64,000 nucleotides of DNA from Bacteroidetes bacterium GWF2_41_31 (GCA_001769215.1 MEOL01000032.1:173203-237202), one strand, 5' to 3'. Counted from the first letter of the stretch, positions 16,851 to 26,809 are shown. Numbers and translations: made by a program. The notes: a model not told the origin generated them from the sequence alone.

Positions 16851-19800
16851 TTACATATTTCTTCTATACTGCCCTCCCACCGAAAACAATGCGTTGGTAA
16901 TTTGCCCGATGGAAGATGTTTTGGTGGCTTCCATCAGGGCCTCGAACACATTTTGGTTGTTGATGGACTTTTTCTGTAACAACTTCAAGGCTACTGTGCT
17001 TTCTTCCTTCCACGTAGTGTGAAGCTGTTCGAGCATGTGAATCTGGTATTGCTTTTCTTCTTCGGTAGCGCGGATCACCTCACCAGGGATGACGGTTTTC
17101 GATCCCCCGCTTCCCAAAAAAGTATTCACACCGATGATGGGCAATTCGCCCGAATGTTTCAGGTGTTCATAATAAAGACTTTCCTCCTGGATTTTACCCC
17201 GTTGATACATGGTTTCCATGGCACCCAATACTCCGCCACGTTCTGTAATCCGGTCCATTTCGCTCAGGATGGCTTCTTCCACCAGATCGGTCAGTTCTTC
17301 GATGATGAAAGAACCTTGCAACGGATTTTGGTTTTTGGCCAGCCCCAGCTCATGGTTGATGATCATCTGGATGGCGATGGCACGACGAACACTTTCCTCG
17401 GTGGGAGTGGTAATGGCCTCGTCATACGCATTGGTGTGCAACGAGTTACAATTATCGTAAATGGCGTACAAAGCCTGTAAGGTGGTGCGGATATCGTTGA
17501 AATCAATTTCCTGAGCATGCAGCGAACGCCCTGAAGTCTGGATGTGGTATTTTAGCTTTTGAGCCCGTTCGTCGCCGCCGTATTTCAGTTTCATGGCTTT
17601 GGCCCAGATCAAACGGGCCACACGTCCAATAACGGCGTATTCAGGATCTTCGCCATTGCTGAAAAAGAAACTGAGGTTGGGCGCAAACTGGTTGATATCC
17701 ATGCCACGCGAGAGGTAATATTCCACGTAAGTGAACCCGTTGGCCAGCGTAAACGCCAGCTGACTGATAGGATTGGCTCCTGCTTCGGCGATGTGGTAAC
17801 CCGAAATGCTTACGCTGTAAAAATTTCGTACATTCTGGTTGATGAAATATTCCTGGATATCGCCCATCATTTTCAGGGAGAAATCCGTGGAGAAAATGCA
17901 GGTGTTCTGTGCCTGATCTTCTTTCAGGATATCCGCCTGTACCGTACCCCTCACTTTGGAAAGGGTTTCTTTTTTGATTTTCTGATACACCTCTGCAGGC
18001 AATACCGTGTCACCAGTAACTCCCAGCAACATCAATCCCAAACCATTGTTTCCTTCGGGGATTTTACCCTGATAGGCAGGTCTTTTAGTGCCTCTTTGGC
18101 GATAGAGTTCTTCAATATTCTGTTGAATTTCTTTTTCCAGACCATTGGCTTTGATATACACTTCGCATTGCTGGTCAATAGCGGCATTCATAAAGAAGCC
18201 TACCAAAGTAGGTGCCGGCCCGTTGATGGTCATCGAAACCGAAGTAGTGGATTTGGCCAGATCGAAACCCGAATAGAGCTTTTTCGCATCATCCAGACAG
18301 GCAATACTCACGCCTGCATTGCCAATTTTTCCATAAATATCTGGACGGATATCCGGGTCTTCACCATATAAAGTCACCGAATCGAATGCCGTGGAAAGCC
18401 GTTTGGCTGCCAGCCCTTTGCTTACATAATGAAAGCGGCGGTTGGTACGCTCAGGGCCACCTTCGCCGGCAAACATGCGCGTGGGATCTTCGTTTTCGCG
18501 TTTAAAGGGGAAAACCCCTGCGGCATAAGGAAATTCTCCGGGCACGTTTTCCTTCAATACCCAACGCAGAATCTCGCCCCAGCTTTTGTAAGGTGGCAAA
18601 CAAACTTTTGGAACCTGTGTGTGCGACATAGATTCGACATGCGTGGCAATTTTCAGTTCCTTGTCGCGCACCTTAAAGATGAAATATTCATCGGTGTATG
18701 ATTTTTTGGTCTGTTCCCAATTTTCAAGGATTTCTTTGTTTTTTGGATCAAGTTTGGCGACCGTTTTTTTAATTAACTGACGGATCGGTTTGGTTGCTTC
18801 CTCTTCAAGCTCTTTTTCAAGAAGGGAGGCCGAATGCTCCAGACTAAATAATTTTTGTGCCACTTCGCTTTGCTGCATGGCCCAATGGTTATAGCCACGA
18901 ACGGTTTCAGAAATTTCCGAAAGGTAACGTATCCGATGAGGTGGGATGATATAAATCTTGTCCGGCGAATGACCGGAATCACCTGATTTCTTACCAAAAC
19001 CAACGCCGGTAAATTGTTCAATTTTCAGTAAAAGATTGGCGTACAATTTATTGACGCCAGGATCGTTAAACTGCGAAGCAACCGTTCCATAAACAGGCAT
19101 TGAATCCGAATCATGATCGAACAACTGATGATTGCGCTGATATTGTTTCTTCACATCACGCAAGGCATCCATCGCCCCCCGTTTGTCGGCTTTGTTTAAG
19201 GCGATGATGTTGGCATAATCGAGCATGTCGATTTTCTCCAGCTGGCTGGCAGCGCCGTATTCAGGAGTCATCACGTAAAGTGAAACATCGCTGTGATCGA
19301 TGATGGCGGAGTCGGACTGGCCGATGCCTGAGGTTTCGAGGATAATCAAATCAAAACCGGCTGCCTGCGCGATGAGTTCGGCATCTTTAACATATTTTGA
19401 CAGACTCAGGTTGGCCTGACGTGTGGCCAGTGAGCGCATATAGACTCTCGGATTGTCGATGGCGTTCATGCGGATGCGGTCGCCCAAAAGTGCTCCTCCC
19501 GATTTACGTTTGGAAGGATCTACCGAGATGATGGCCATGCGTTTTTCAGGGAAATCGCGTAAAAACCTACGGACAATTTCATCGATTAAGGATGATTTTC
19601 CGGCACCACCGGTACCGGTAATTCCCAAAACGGGTGATTTAATTTTACGTTTGTGATGGGCTATTTCTTCGAGTAAAGGGGCTACTTCATCACGGTTGTT
19701 TTCGGCAGCAGAAATCAGCTTTGCAATGGATACATAGTTTTGGTTGTATATGTCTCTGGCTGTTACCTGAATATCTTTGCCGGTAGGGATATCTGATTTT

Positions 19801-20222
19801 TCCAGCAAATCGTTGATCATGCCCTGAAGGCCCATTTCCATTCCGTCGTCGGGACTGTAGATGCGGGTGATACCGTAAGCATGCAGTTCTTTGGCTTCCT
19901 CCGGAAGGATAACGCCGCCGCCGCCGGCAAAAATACGGATATGACCGCACCCTTTTTCGTTGAGCATGTTGAACATATATTTCAAAAACTCCATGTGCCC
20001 GCCCTGGTAGCTGGTGAGCGCGATAGCTTGTGCGTCTTCCTGAATGGCTGTGTTTACAATTTCGTGTACCGAACGGTTGTGTCCCAAGTGAATGACTTCG
20101 GCTCCGGAAGCCTGGATAATCCTACGCATGACGTTGATGGCAGCATCGTGTCCGTCGAACAAGGAGGCTGCGGTAACGATACGGATGTGATTTTTCGGTT
20201 TGTAAACGGGTTGGTCTTGCAT
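16851..20222 (-). CDS. icmF: Fused acyl-CoA mutase, IcmF type (B12 domain, G-protein chaperone, mutase)
   Basis: With the start at 20222 the protein has 1123 residues. It consists of an N-terminal cobalamin-binding domain (DGHD with H25, then [10 protein letters not shown] and AGGGGV), a MeaB-like GTPase (P-loop GTGGAGKSS at about 203-211) and the mutase barrel (from about 535; [16 protein letters not shown], later [11 protein letters not shown]). This single-chain layout is that of isobutyryl-CoA mutase fused, which interconverts isobutyryl- and n-butyryl-CoA using adenosylcobalamin. From memory of the family, IcmF has Phe and Gln where methylmalonyl-CoA mutase has Tyr and Arg, and GVFPF and AQNTC agree with IcmF. 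The frame is open to 20294, but a -7 box at 20252-20259 places transcription start inside that extension, so the ATG at 20222 is used. Confidence 0.88.
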   Translation of the reverse strand: MQDQPVYKPKNHIRIVTAASLFDGHDAAINVMRRIIQASGAEVIHLGHNRSVHEIVNTAIQEDAQAIALTSYQGGHMEFLKYMFNMLNEKGCGHIRIFAGGGGVILPEEAKELHAYGITRIYSPDDGMEMGLQGMINDLLEKSDIPTGKDIQVTARDIYNQNYVSIAKLISAAENNRDEVAPLLEEIAHHKRKIKSPVLGITGTGGAGKSSLIDEIVRRFLRDFPEKRMAIISVDPSKRKSGGALLGDRIRMNAIDNPRVYMRSLATRQANLSLSKYVKDAELIAQAAGFDLIILETSGIGQSDSAIIDHSDVSLYVMTPEYGAASQLEKIDMLDYANIIALNKADKRGAMDALRDVKKQYQRNHQLFDHDSDSMPVYGTVASQFNDPGVNKLYANLLLKIEQFTGVGFGKKSGDSGHSPDKIYIIPPHRIRYLSEISETVRGYNHWAMQQSEVAQKLFSLEHSASLLEKELEEEATKPIRQLIKKTVAKLDPKNKEILENWEQTKKSYTDEYFIFKVRDKELKIATHVESMSHTQVPKVCLPPYKSWGEILRWVLKENVPGEFPYAAGVFPFKRENEDPTRMFAGEGGPERTNRRFHYVSKGLAAKRLSTAFDSVTLYGEDPDIRPDIYGKIGNAGVSIACLDDAKKLYSGFDLAKSTTSVSMTINGPAPTLVGFFMNAAIDQQCEVYIKANGLEKEIQQNIEELYRQRGTKRPAYQGKIPEGNNGLGLMLLGVTGDTVLPAEVYQKIKKETLSKVRGTVQADILKEDQAQNTCIFSTDFSLKMMGDIQEYFINQNVRNFYSVSISGYHIAEAGANPISQLAFTLANGFTYVEYYLSRGMDINQFAPNLSFFFSNGEDPEYAVIGRVARLIWAKAMKLKYGGDERAQKLKYHIQTSGRSLHAQEIDFNDIRTTLQALYAIYDNCNSLHTNAYDEAITTPTEESVRRAIAIQMIINHELGLAKNQNPLQGSFIIEELTDLVEEAILSEMDRITERGGVLGAMETMYQRGKIQEESLYYEHLKHSGELPIIGVNTFLGSGGSKTVIPGEVIRATEEEKQYQIHMLEQLHTTWKEESTVALKLLQKKSINNQNVFEALMEATKTSSIGQITNALFSVGGQYRRNM

Positions 20223-20251
20223 ACTATAATTCCATTTTTTTAATCGTGCAG

Positions 20252-20259
20252 CAAAGATA
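20252..20259 (-). promoter_or_regulatory. -7 promoter box for icmF-fkbH
   Basis: Minus-strand TATCTTTG, ending 29 bp before the ATG at 20222. It excludes the longer reading frame that begins at 20294. No clear TTG lies at the -33 position. Confidence 0.6.
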
Positions 20260-20339
20260 AAAACTTTCGGGCGTGTAAATAAAGAATGGAACACGGATGA
20301 CGCGGATGCGACGGGTTTGCACGGATAAAAGGTAAAAGT

Positions 20340-20433
20340 TTAGAACACGGATAACACAGATGTTACGGATTTAAACGGATAAAACCCGTGATCACCCGTT
20401 TAATCAGTGTCATCCGTGTTCAAAAACAAATTT
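20340..20433. repeat. 94-bp repeat, left copy, flanking the GxxExxY gene
   Basis: This copy aligns without gaps to 20862-20955 with about 9 differences in 94 positions. It starts TTAGAACACGGATAAC and ends CATCCGTGTTC plus an A-rich tail. The beginning (AACACGGAT) and the end (ATCCGTGTT) are inverted complements, so the unit can fold on itself, and GGATAAAACCCGTGATCACC lies in the centre. A partial, more diverged copy lies at 20288-20330. Confidence 0.92.
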
Positions 20434-20461
20434 GTATCTTTAGCAATTAAAACCCATCGCC

Positions 20462-20839
20462 ATGCTATACGAAGAATTAACAAGTGAAATTATCGAAGTA
20501 TTCTATAAGGTTTATAATACTTTGGGATACGGTTTTCTTGAGAAAGTTTATGAAAATGCCATGATGATTGAATTGAAAAAAGCGGGATTGGAGTGTAAAA
20601 ATCAATGCCCGATTGCAGTTTATTATGAAGGTGAATCTGTTGGAGATTATTCTGCAGATATCATTGTAGAAAATTTGATTATCCTTGAACTTAAGGCTGC
20701 TGAAGCCTTGGTTGATGAACATGGTTATCAGCTAATCAACTACCTGAAAGCTACAGACAGAGAAGTGGGTCTGTTGTTCAACTTTGGGAAGAAACCTCAG
20801 TTTAAAAGAAAAATATTTACTAATGACAGAAAGGGTTAG
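20462..20839 (+). CDS. GxxExxY-family protein (PD-(D/E)XK-like)
   Basis: The 125-residue protein carries the signature G24-F-L-E27-K-V-Y30 that names the family. It then shows a nuclease-like core: SADIIVENLIILELKA at about 63-78, with D65, E76 and K78, and later QLINYLKAT at about 89-97. That arrangement resembles PD-(D/E)XK enzymes. No biochemical function is established for the family. The gene is bracketed by two nearly identical 94-bp repeats, and a near-consensus -7 box (TATCTTTA, 20435-20442) precedes it. The flanking repeats suggest it moved or was retained as one unit with them. Confidence 0.85.
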   Translation: MLYEELTSEIIEVFYKVYNTLGYGFLEKVYENAMMIELKKAGLECKNQCPIAVYYEGESVGDYSADIIVENLIILELKAAEALVDEHGYQLINYLKATDREVGLLFNFGKKPQFKRKIFTNDRKG

Positions 20840-20861
20840 AACACGGATAAAGGGGGAAAAA

Positions 20862-20955
20862 TTAGAACACGGATAACGCTGATGGGACGGATAAGAACGG
20901 ATAAAACCCGTGATCACCCGTTTAATCGGTGTCATCCGTGTTCCAAAACAAATTT
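20862..20955. repeat. 94-bp repeat, right copy, flanking the GxxExxY gene
   Basis: Right-hand copy of the unit at 20340-20433, in the same orientation, about 90 percent identical. The differences cluster in the first third (the CAGATGTTACGGATTTAAAC part); the central and right parts are almost unchanged. A short extra fragment of the same unit (AGAACACGGATAA) occurs at 20838-20850. Confidence 0.92.
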
Positions 20956-20959
20956 TCAA

Positions 20960-20967
20960 TATTTTTG
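20960..20967 (+). promoter_or_regulatory. -7 promoter box for the S46 peptidase gene
   Basis: TATTTTTG, 23 bp before the ATG at 20991 and directly next to the end of the right 94-bp repeat. Confidence 0.5.
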
Positions 20968-20990
20968 ACAAAAAATAAAAACGATATTAA

Positions 20991-23144
20991 ATGTTCAACA
21001 AGACTTTCGCGCTTTCAATTGTACTTTCATGGCTTTCGGTTACACAGATTTATGCAGGTGAGGGCATGTGGATACCCATGCTGCTACAGCAAATGAATGA
21101 AAAGGAAATGCAGGAAATGGGGCTAAAAATTACGGCAGAAGATATTTATTCCATTAACCACAGCAGTTTGAAAGATGCTGTTTTGCTTTTTGGACGGGGT
21201 TGTACCTCTGAGTTGATTTCTAAAAACGGATTGTTACTCACCAATCACCACTGCGGGTTTGGTCAGATTCAACAACACAGCACCGTGGAACACGACTACC
21301 TGACCGATGGATTTTGGGCGATGAACCAGGGAGAAGAGTTGATTAACCCAGGCCTGACTGCCACTTTATTGATCAGGATGGAAGAAGTCACGGAACAAGT
21401 GCTCGAAGGAGTCACCCCTCAAATGACTGAAAAGGCGCGGCATGAGTTGATTGCACTCAACAACCTGAAAATAATTTCGGAACTTGAAAAAGATTCTCTT
21501 TATCAAGGGTTCATCAGACCGTTTTTTAATGGGAACCAATACTATATGATGGTTACCGAAACTTTTAAAGACATCCGACTTGTAGGTGCACCTCCCTCAA
21601 ATATTGGTAAATTTGGCGGCGATACCGACAATTGGATGTGGCCTCGACATACTGGCGACTTTTCATTGTTTCGCATTTATGTGGGCAAGGATGGAACTCC
21701 GGCCGAATATGCTGAAGACAATGTACCTTATCAGCCCAAATTCTTTCTACCCATTTCGTTGGAAGGGGTTCAGGAAGATGATTTTACCTTTGTGTTTGGC
21801 TATCCGGCCAACACCAGCGAGTACCTGCCCTCGTATGCTATCGAAATGATTACACAGGTACAGAACCCGCAGAAAATTAAACTCAGAGAAACCCGTCTGG
21901 ATATTTTTGGGAAATATGAAGAAAAAGATCCCCAAATTAGAATTCAATATGCATCGAAAGATGCACGCGTTGCCAACTATTGGAAAAAAATGATTGGCGA
22001 AAGCGATGGGATCAACCGCATGAAAGGAATTGAAAGGAAGCAATCTTATGAGGCAGAATTTCAGGATTGGGCACGAAACACGTCTTATAGCGGGCTGCTT
22101 CCTGCCTTTGAACAAGCCTACTCCTTACTGAGTCCGTTGAATGTTGCGACCGATTATTATCTGGAGGCTGGTTTGGCCATCGAACTCGTGGCGTTTGCCA
22201 ACGGATTTTCTAAACTTGCTACACTAAGCCAGACAAAACCTGTTCAGGAAGACTTGATCAAAAAGGAAAAGGAAAAATTGCTTGGCAACATAAAGGCCTT
22301 TTTCAAAGATTATTATCAACCCATTGATGAAGAAGTAATGACAGCACTGCTTATGTTGTATGATGAAAATTTGGAAACACGGTATAAACCGGCTTTTTTT
22401 GAAGACATTCATAAGAAATATAATGACAACTACCCGAATTACACCAGAGCGGTTTTTGCACAATCGATGTTTGATAACCAGGAAAAGATCACTGAATTCG
22501 TTGAAAATTACCAGCAAAAGGATTTGAAAAAACTGCGTAAAGATCCTGTTTATCTGATGGCCTCTCAAATGACGGCTCTTTATCAGGATGAAATAAAACA
22601 ACAACGTACGGCTCTGAACAACACGCTTGACAGTTTACAGCGGTTGTATATGGAGGCCCAAATGGAAATGCAGCCCGACAAACGGTTCTACCCCGATGCC
22701 AACTTTACTTTACGTGTGAGTTATGGAAATGTGAGTGGCTTTTCCCCAAAAGATGCAGTATATTATAAGCATTTCACAACACTCGAAGGAATCATGCAAA
22801 AGGAAAACCCGGATATATACGATTATGTGGTGGAAGAAAAGCTGAAAGCGCTTTATAAACAAAAAGATTATGGACAATATGCCGATCAGGACGGCACCCT
22901 GCATGTGGCCTTTGCGGCCAGCAACCACACCACTGGTGGAAATTCGGGAAGTCCGGTACTCAATGCGGAAGGTCAGCTGGTTGGGGTAAACTTCGACCGC
23001 TGTTGGGAAGGCACCATGAGCGATTTGATGTATGACCCAGAAGTTTGTCGCAATATCTCATTGGATATCCGGTATTTTTTATTCGTGGTGGATAAATACG
23101 CTGGTGCAGGTTATTTGTTGGATGAAATGACGTTGATACAGTAA
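20991..23144 (+). CDS. S46-family dipeptidyl-peptidase, DPP11-like
   Basis: The 717-residue protein has a signal peptide (about 1-22) and the chymotrypsin-like S46 fold split by a helical domain. The catalytic histidine lies in TNHHCG (H86 or H87), the aspartate probably in RHTGDF (D222), and the serine is S652 in GGNSGSPV. S46 enzymes cleave dipeptides from peptide N-termini in the periplasm and feed amino-acid fermenters. The residue 18 positions after the serine is an arginine (R670, in NFDRCWEG). In the family this is the mark of DPP11, which prefers Asp/Glu at P1; DPP7 has glycine there. The length fits the family (about 700-720). Confidence 0.9.
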   Translation: MFNKTFALSIVLSWLSVTQIYAGEGMWIPMLLQQMNEKEMQEMGLKITAEDIYSINHSSLKDAVLLFGRGCTSELISKNGLLLTNHHCGFGQIQQHSTVEHDYLTDGFWAMNQGEELINPGLTATLLIRMEEVTEQVLEGVTPQMTEKARHELIALNNLKIISELEKDSLYQGFIRPFFNGNQYYMMVTETFKDIRLVGAPPSNIGKFGGDTDNWMWPRHTGDFSLFRIYVGKDGTPAEYAEDNVPYQPKFFLPISLEGVQEDDFTFVFGYPANTSEYLPSYAIEMITQVQNPQKIKLRETRLDIFGKYEEKDPQIRIQYASKDARVANYWKKMIGESDGINRMKGIERKQSYEAEFQDWARNTSYSGLLPAFEQAYSLLSPLNVATDYYLEAGLAIELVAFANGFSKLATLSQTKPVQEDLIKKEKEKLLGNIKAFFKDYYQPIDEEVMTALLMLYDENLETRYKPAFFEDIHKKYNDNYPNYTRAVFAQSMFDNQEKITEFVENYQQKDLKKLRKDPVYLMASQMTALYQDEIKQQRTALNNTLDSLQRLYMEAQMEMQPDKRFYPDANFTLRVSYGNVSGFSPKDAVYYKHFTTLEGIMQKENPDIYDYVVEEKLKALYKQKDYGQYADQDGTLHVAFAASNHTTGGNSGSPVLNAEGQLVGVNFDRCWEGTMSDLMYDPEVCRNISLDIRYFLFVVDKYAGAGYLLDEMTLIQ

Positions 23145-23634
23145 TAGGTTGTTTTATTACTATTTACCTTGCGATAAATTAAATAACCGCAGAGTGCTGT
23201 AAAGGTAAGCGCAGAGAGCCGCAGAGGAAACATTGCTTTTTCAAGTATAACAAACAAAACAGCGAATCTCTGCCCGGGTTATTCCATAACCTTGTGGGTC
23301 AATTTTTGGCCATTAAATGCTTTACCAGCACTATTTCCCATTTCACCGAGCAAGCACCCCCATTCACCTAAAACCTATTTAAGGAAACCTGTTGGCATTC
23401 TAATTTTGCACCCGCAAAAAAAAACGTTACAATATTAATCGCAATGAATACGCAGCATCAATTCATACCCTCACCGCCAGCCATCGCTCTTATCCTGAAT
23501 GCCAAGGCTCATCCATACATATTTGATTGGAGTAAATACAGATCAAGATTGAAACTTTCAAAGGCGAACAAATTATTTAACATAAACGTAATAAACTATT
23601 TTCATAACAATAGTTTACAGAGTTTATTTTTTAG
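23145..23634. other. Non-coding region before the efflux operon
   Basis: About 530 bp without a convincing gene. It contains a CGCAGAG-rich repeat (23187-23227), a possible extra -7 box TAATTTTG at 23401-23408, and a frame open from an ATG at 23444 that is continuous with tolC. The encoded 78 residues lack signal-peptide character, and a closer promoter box exists, so they are not counted as part of the protein. Confidence 0.5.
23187..23227. repeat. CGCAGAG-type intergenic repeat
   Basis: Three CGCAGAG units occur within 41 bp, and a complementary CTCTGC follows near 23267-23272. Similar purine-rich fragments are scattered between genes in many Bacteroidota. No other copy was found in the window. 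Confidence 0.5.
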
Positions 23635-23642
23635 TATTTTTG
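23635..23642 (+). promoter_or_regulatory. -7 promoter box for the tolC-tetR-mfp-RND operon
   Basis: TATTTTTG followed by CCGTCCG, ending 35 bp before the ATG at 23678. It fixes the TolC start at the signal peptide. Because TetR is encoded in the operon, an operator near this box is expected, but no clear palindrome was identified. Confidence 0.6.
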
Positions 23643-23677
23643 CCGTCCGTTTTAACAAACCATTACACTATTTCAAC

Positions 23678-25018
23678 ATGAAGATATTAAAAATAAACAC
23701 TGTACTTCTTTTGTTTTTTCTGACAAACAGTCTGGCAGCTCAACAAATAAAATCGTTTTCGTTGAAAGAAGCGATCGCCTTTGCCATGGAAAACAACTAT
23801 ACGTTAATTAACTCGCAAAAAGATGTAGAATCAGCCAAATACCGGGTAAAAGAATCCACTTCCATAGGTTTGCCTCAGGTAAGTGGCTCCATTAATTATA
23901 ACGACAACCTGCAGCGTGCGGTGATGATTATTCCTGATTTTTTTAATGACCCCACCAAAAACATTGAGCTTCAGTTTGGAACAAAGTATGATGGTACCTT
24001 AGGAATTTCTGCTTCGCAGCTGATTTTTAGTGGAGAATACATTGTCGGATTGCAGGCGGCCAAAAAATTTCTTGAAAGTACCGACATCAACTTTTATAAA
24101 AATAAAGTGGAAGTAAAACAACAGGTGGCCAATTCATATTACGCGGCGCTTTCGGCAGCAGATGGCCTGGTGGTGATCGATTCAACGCTTCGCATCACCC
24201 GAAACCTGGCCGATGAAACCCGTCAGGTATATGAGGTTGGTTTCGCCGAAGAAACCGATGTCGACCAACTTGAACTGCTTGTATCAGATTTGGAAGCATC
24301 GCAGGATTACCTGAATAACCAATTGCTGATTGCACATGCGTTTCTCAAATTTTATATGGGATTGAACGATGCCGACAGTTTGTTCTTAACTGATAACATG
24401 GAAAGTATTATTGAGGAGAAAAATAATTCAGGAATTTTGACAGACCCTTTTGTGGTTGCACAAAACGTGGATTACAGGTCGGTTGTCAAAACAAAGGAAT
24501 TGAACATGCTTCAGGTAAAGCTGGCAAAATCGGCCCACTTGCCTTCACTTTCAGCCAATTTAAACTATCAAACACAGGCACAAAGAGACCAATGGGATTT
24601 CTTCAAAAAAGAGGGAATTTGGTACAACAGTTCCGTTTTTGGTATTTCGATGAAGGTTCCTATATTTTCAAGTGGTTTGCGGCACTCAAAGGTTAAACAG
24701 GCCCAGATTGCTTACGAGCAGGTTGAAGTATTGGAGATGCAGTTGTTGTCGCAGCTTGGTATTCAGTTCTCAACCGCAAAAAATGAATATATGAATGCAT
24801 ATGCGGTTTATTTGAATAAACAGAAAAGCCGGTTAACGGCCGAAAAAATCTATAAAAAAACAACTGAGAAATATACCGAAGGATTGGCTACGAGCCTCGA
24901 TTTGCTTAACACGCACAACCAGTTCTTAAATACTGAAAATGAATATATCAATGCTGCATTGTCATTGCTGAAAGCGGGCGAAGAGCTTGAAAAAATACTG
25001 ACTAAGTCGAAAATATAA
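23678..25018 (+). CDS. TolC-family outer-membrane efflux protein
   Basis: The protein has 446 residues from the chosen ATG. A signal peptide (about 1-22, ending NSLAAQQ) leads into two long coiled-coil repeats typical of TolC: the first from about SLKEAIAFAMENNYTL, the second from about VKLAKSAHLPSLSANLNYQ to the C-terminal ATSLDLLNTHNQFLNTENEY helix. It forms the outer-membrane channel for the RND pump encoded three genes downstream. The frame remains open 234 bp further upstream to 23444; that extension is rejected because of the promoter box and the signal peptide position. Confidence 0.9.
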   Translation: MKILKINTVLLLFFLTNSLAAQQIKSFSLKEAIAFAMENNYTLINSQKDVESAKYRVKESTSIGLPQVSGSINYNDNLQRAVMIIPDFFNDPTKNIELQFGTKYDGTLGISASQLIFSGEYIVGLQAAKKFLESTDINFYKNKVEVKQQVANSYYAALSAADGLVVIDSTLRITRNLADETRQVYEVGFAEETDVDQLELLVSDLEASQDYLNNQLLIAHAFLKFYMGLNDADSLFLTDNMESIIEEKNNSGILTDPFVVAQNVDYRSVVKTKELNMLQVKLAKSAHLPSLSANLNYQTQAQRDQWDFFKKEGIWYNSSVFGISMKVPIFSSGLRHSKVKQAQIAYEQVEVLEMQLLSQLGIQFSTAKNEYMNAYAVYLNKQKSRLTAEKIYKKTTEKYTEGLATSLDLLNTHNQFLNTENEYINAALSLLKAGEELEKILTKSKI

Positions 25019-25023
25019 CCTCC

Positions 25024-25638
25024 ATGGAAACTAAAAGGAACGAGATTATAGAACAGGTAAAAAACCTGTACCTGGAGTTTGGCATTAAAAGTGTCACCAT
25101 GGATGATGTATCGCACAAGTTGGGTATCTCAAAAAAGACATTATACGAGTGCTTTACAGATAAAAAACAGTTGGTTTGGAGTGTGCTTGAAAACATGAGT
25201 ACCTCACCCAACTCGCCTTATTCCGGCGGGATGCCCAAAAACCTCAATGCCCTGGAGGAACTTTTGTTTTACTACAACCTTCAGGTGAAAATGATTCAGG
25301 ACTATAAACCCGGGTTTATCTACGATTTAAAAAAATATTACCCCCGCTTTTTTGAACATTTTAACAAAATAAAACGATCCCGTTTCATCGATCATGTGCG
25401 CAATAATCTCGTGAAGGGGAAAAATGAAGGACTCTTCAGATCTGACTTAGATGAAGAAATAATTACCCGCCTTACCTTGATGCGCATGGAGTGCATCATG
25501 ACAACGGATATTTTCGATAATTCCTCCTTTTCAAAAGCCAAATTATTTAACGAAATCTTCCGTTTTCACCTCTATGGAATCGTCAGTGAAACAGGAAGGA
25601 AATTTCTGGAAGAAAATCTTGATAAATTAACATTATAA
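25024..25638 (+). CDS. TetR/AcrR-family transcriptional regulator
   Basis: The 204-residue protein has an N-terminal helix-turn-helix (about 9-55: FGIKSVTMDDVSHKLGISKKTLYECFTDK) and a variable C-terminal ligand domain. It starts 5 bp after tolC and precedes the adaptor gene, so it is in the efflux operon and probably represses it until a pump substrate binds. The regulator lying between channel and adaptor genes is a common arrangement in Bacteroidota. The inducer is unknown. Confidence 0.88.
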   Translation: METKRNEIIEQVKNLYLEFGIKSVTMDDVSHKLGISKKTLYECFTDKKQLVWSVLENMSTSPNSPYSGGMPKNLNALEELLFYYNLQVKMIQDYKPGFIYDLKKYYPRFFEHFNKIKRSRFIDHVRNNLVKGKNEGLFRSDLDEEIITRLTLMRMECIMTTDIFDNSSFSKAKLFNEIFRFHLYGIVSETGRKFLEENLDKLTL

Positions 25639-25669
25639 CCAACATCATCACAACAATATTAAAATCAGT

Positions 25670-26809
25670 ATGAAAACGATAATTAAAATCACCTTCTTAG
25701 CTTTAGTAACTAGTTTTATGTTCGCCTGTGGTTCCAGCCAAAAGGAAAATCCTGTGGTTCAAATGGAGACCTATAAGAAGCAGGTAAGCGAATTGAATAA
25801 AAAAATTGAAGATATTGAAAAAGAATTCAATACTCCCAGCCAGGAAACATATACCGGTATAAAAGTTCCTGTTTTAACTCAAGTGCTTCAACCGGAACTA
25901 TTTTCGCATTATTTTGAAGCTGCCGGAGAACTGGAAACCATTGATGAAGCATTTATCAGCCCGGAAGTAAACGGACAAGTGGTTCATATTTCGGTTAAGG
26001 AGGGCCAGATGGTGAAAAAAGGCCAAATCCTGGCCAGGCTCAACACGGTTGTGATCGAAAAGAATATGCAGGAGTTGGATTCTCAGCTTAGTCTGGCTGA
26101 AACGATTTACAAAAAACAGTCGGCCCTATGGGAAAAAAACATTGGATCGGAACGACAATTCCTTGAAGCCAAAAACAACTACGAAAATCTGCAAATCAAG
26201 TTGGCAACTTTAAAGGCTCAATACAATATGTCGATCATCGTTTCGCCAATTAGTGGGGTTGTTGAAACCATCGTCTTAAAAGAAGGCGAAATGGCTTCCC
26301 CCGGAATGCAATTCATGCGGATAGTAAATATCGATGAACTTTTTCTTACGGCCCAACTTTCAGAGGCTTACCTTCCCGTGGTTAAAAAAGGTGAGGAGGT
26401 CACCATTACTTTCCCTACTTATCCCGGAATAAAAATGAGCAAACCAATCCATCGTACCGGTAACGTCATCAACAAAGAAAACCGGACTTTTGAGGTTCAA
26501 GTAAAACTCGATAATCCTACGGGGGTGCTCAAACCCAATATGCTGGCCAATATTGAAATTAACGACTATAACAACGAACAGGCTCTGGTAGTACCTTCTA
26601 TTTTGATCAGGAACGACATGAAAGGAAGTTATATTTATTTGGCTGACAAAAAGGATGGCGAAACGGTAGCCCGAAAGCAATATGTTACCATTGGCAGGTC
26701 GTTTAAGGACAAAACTGAAGTGGTAGACGGTCTGTCGGAAGGCGATATTTATATTACAGATGGATATAGCAATGTTTCGGACGGTGCTGTGGTAAAGGTG
26801 ATGAATTAA
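25670..26809 (+). CDS. RND efflux periplasmic adaptor (membrane fusion protein), lipoprotein
   Basis: The 379-residue protein has a lipoprotein signal (lipobox FACG, C20). A coiled-coil N-terminal stretch (about 30-55) is followed by the lipoyl half-motif (SPEVNGQVVHISVKEGQMVKKGQILARL, about 101-128), an alpha-hairpin (about 130-180), the second lipoyl half (VSPISGVVETI) and the beta-barrel and membrane-proximal domains. It links the inner-membrane pump to TolC. It is 48 bp upstream of the permease gene. Confidence 0.92.
   Translation: MKTIIKITFLALVTSFMFACGSSQKENPVVQMETYKKQVSELNKKIEDIEKEFNTPSQETYTGIKVPVLTQVLQPELFSHYFEAAGELETIDEAFISPEVNGQVVHISVKEGQMVKKGQILARLNTVVIEKNMQELDSQLSLAETIYKKQSALWEKNIGSERQFLEAKNNYENLQIKLATLKAQYNMSIIVSPISGVVETIVLKEGEMASPGMQFMRIVNIDELFLTAQLSEAYLPVVKKGEEVTITFPTYPGIKMSKPIHRTGNVINKENRTFEVQVKLDNPTGVLKPNMLANIEINDYNNEQALVVPSILIRNDMKGSYIYLADKKDGETVARKQYVTIGRSFKDKTEVVDGLSEGDIYITDGYSNVSDGAVVKVMN

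Noticed and set aside
17559..18371. 270-codon plus-strand frame opposite icmF
   Set aside because: It is antisense to the conserved mutase domain and has no promoter or domain support.
20288..20955. CRISPR-like array
   Set aside because: Only two full copies of a long unit flank a gene; there are no short regular spacers and no cas genes.
23444..23677. N-terminal extension of TolC
   Set aside because: The signal peptide starts at 23678 and a promoter box lies at 23635-23642; the extension has no envelope-protein features.
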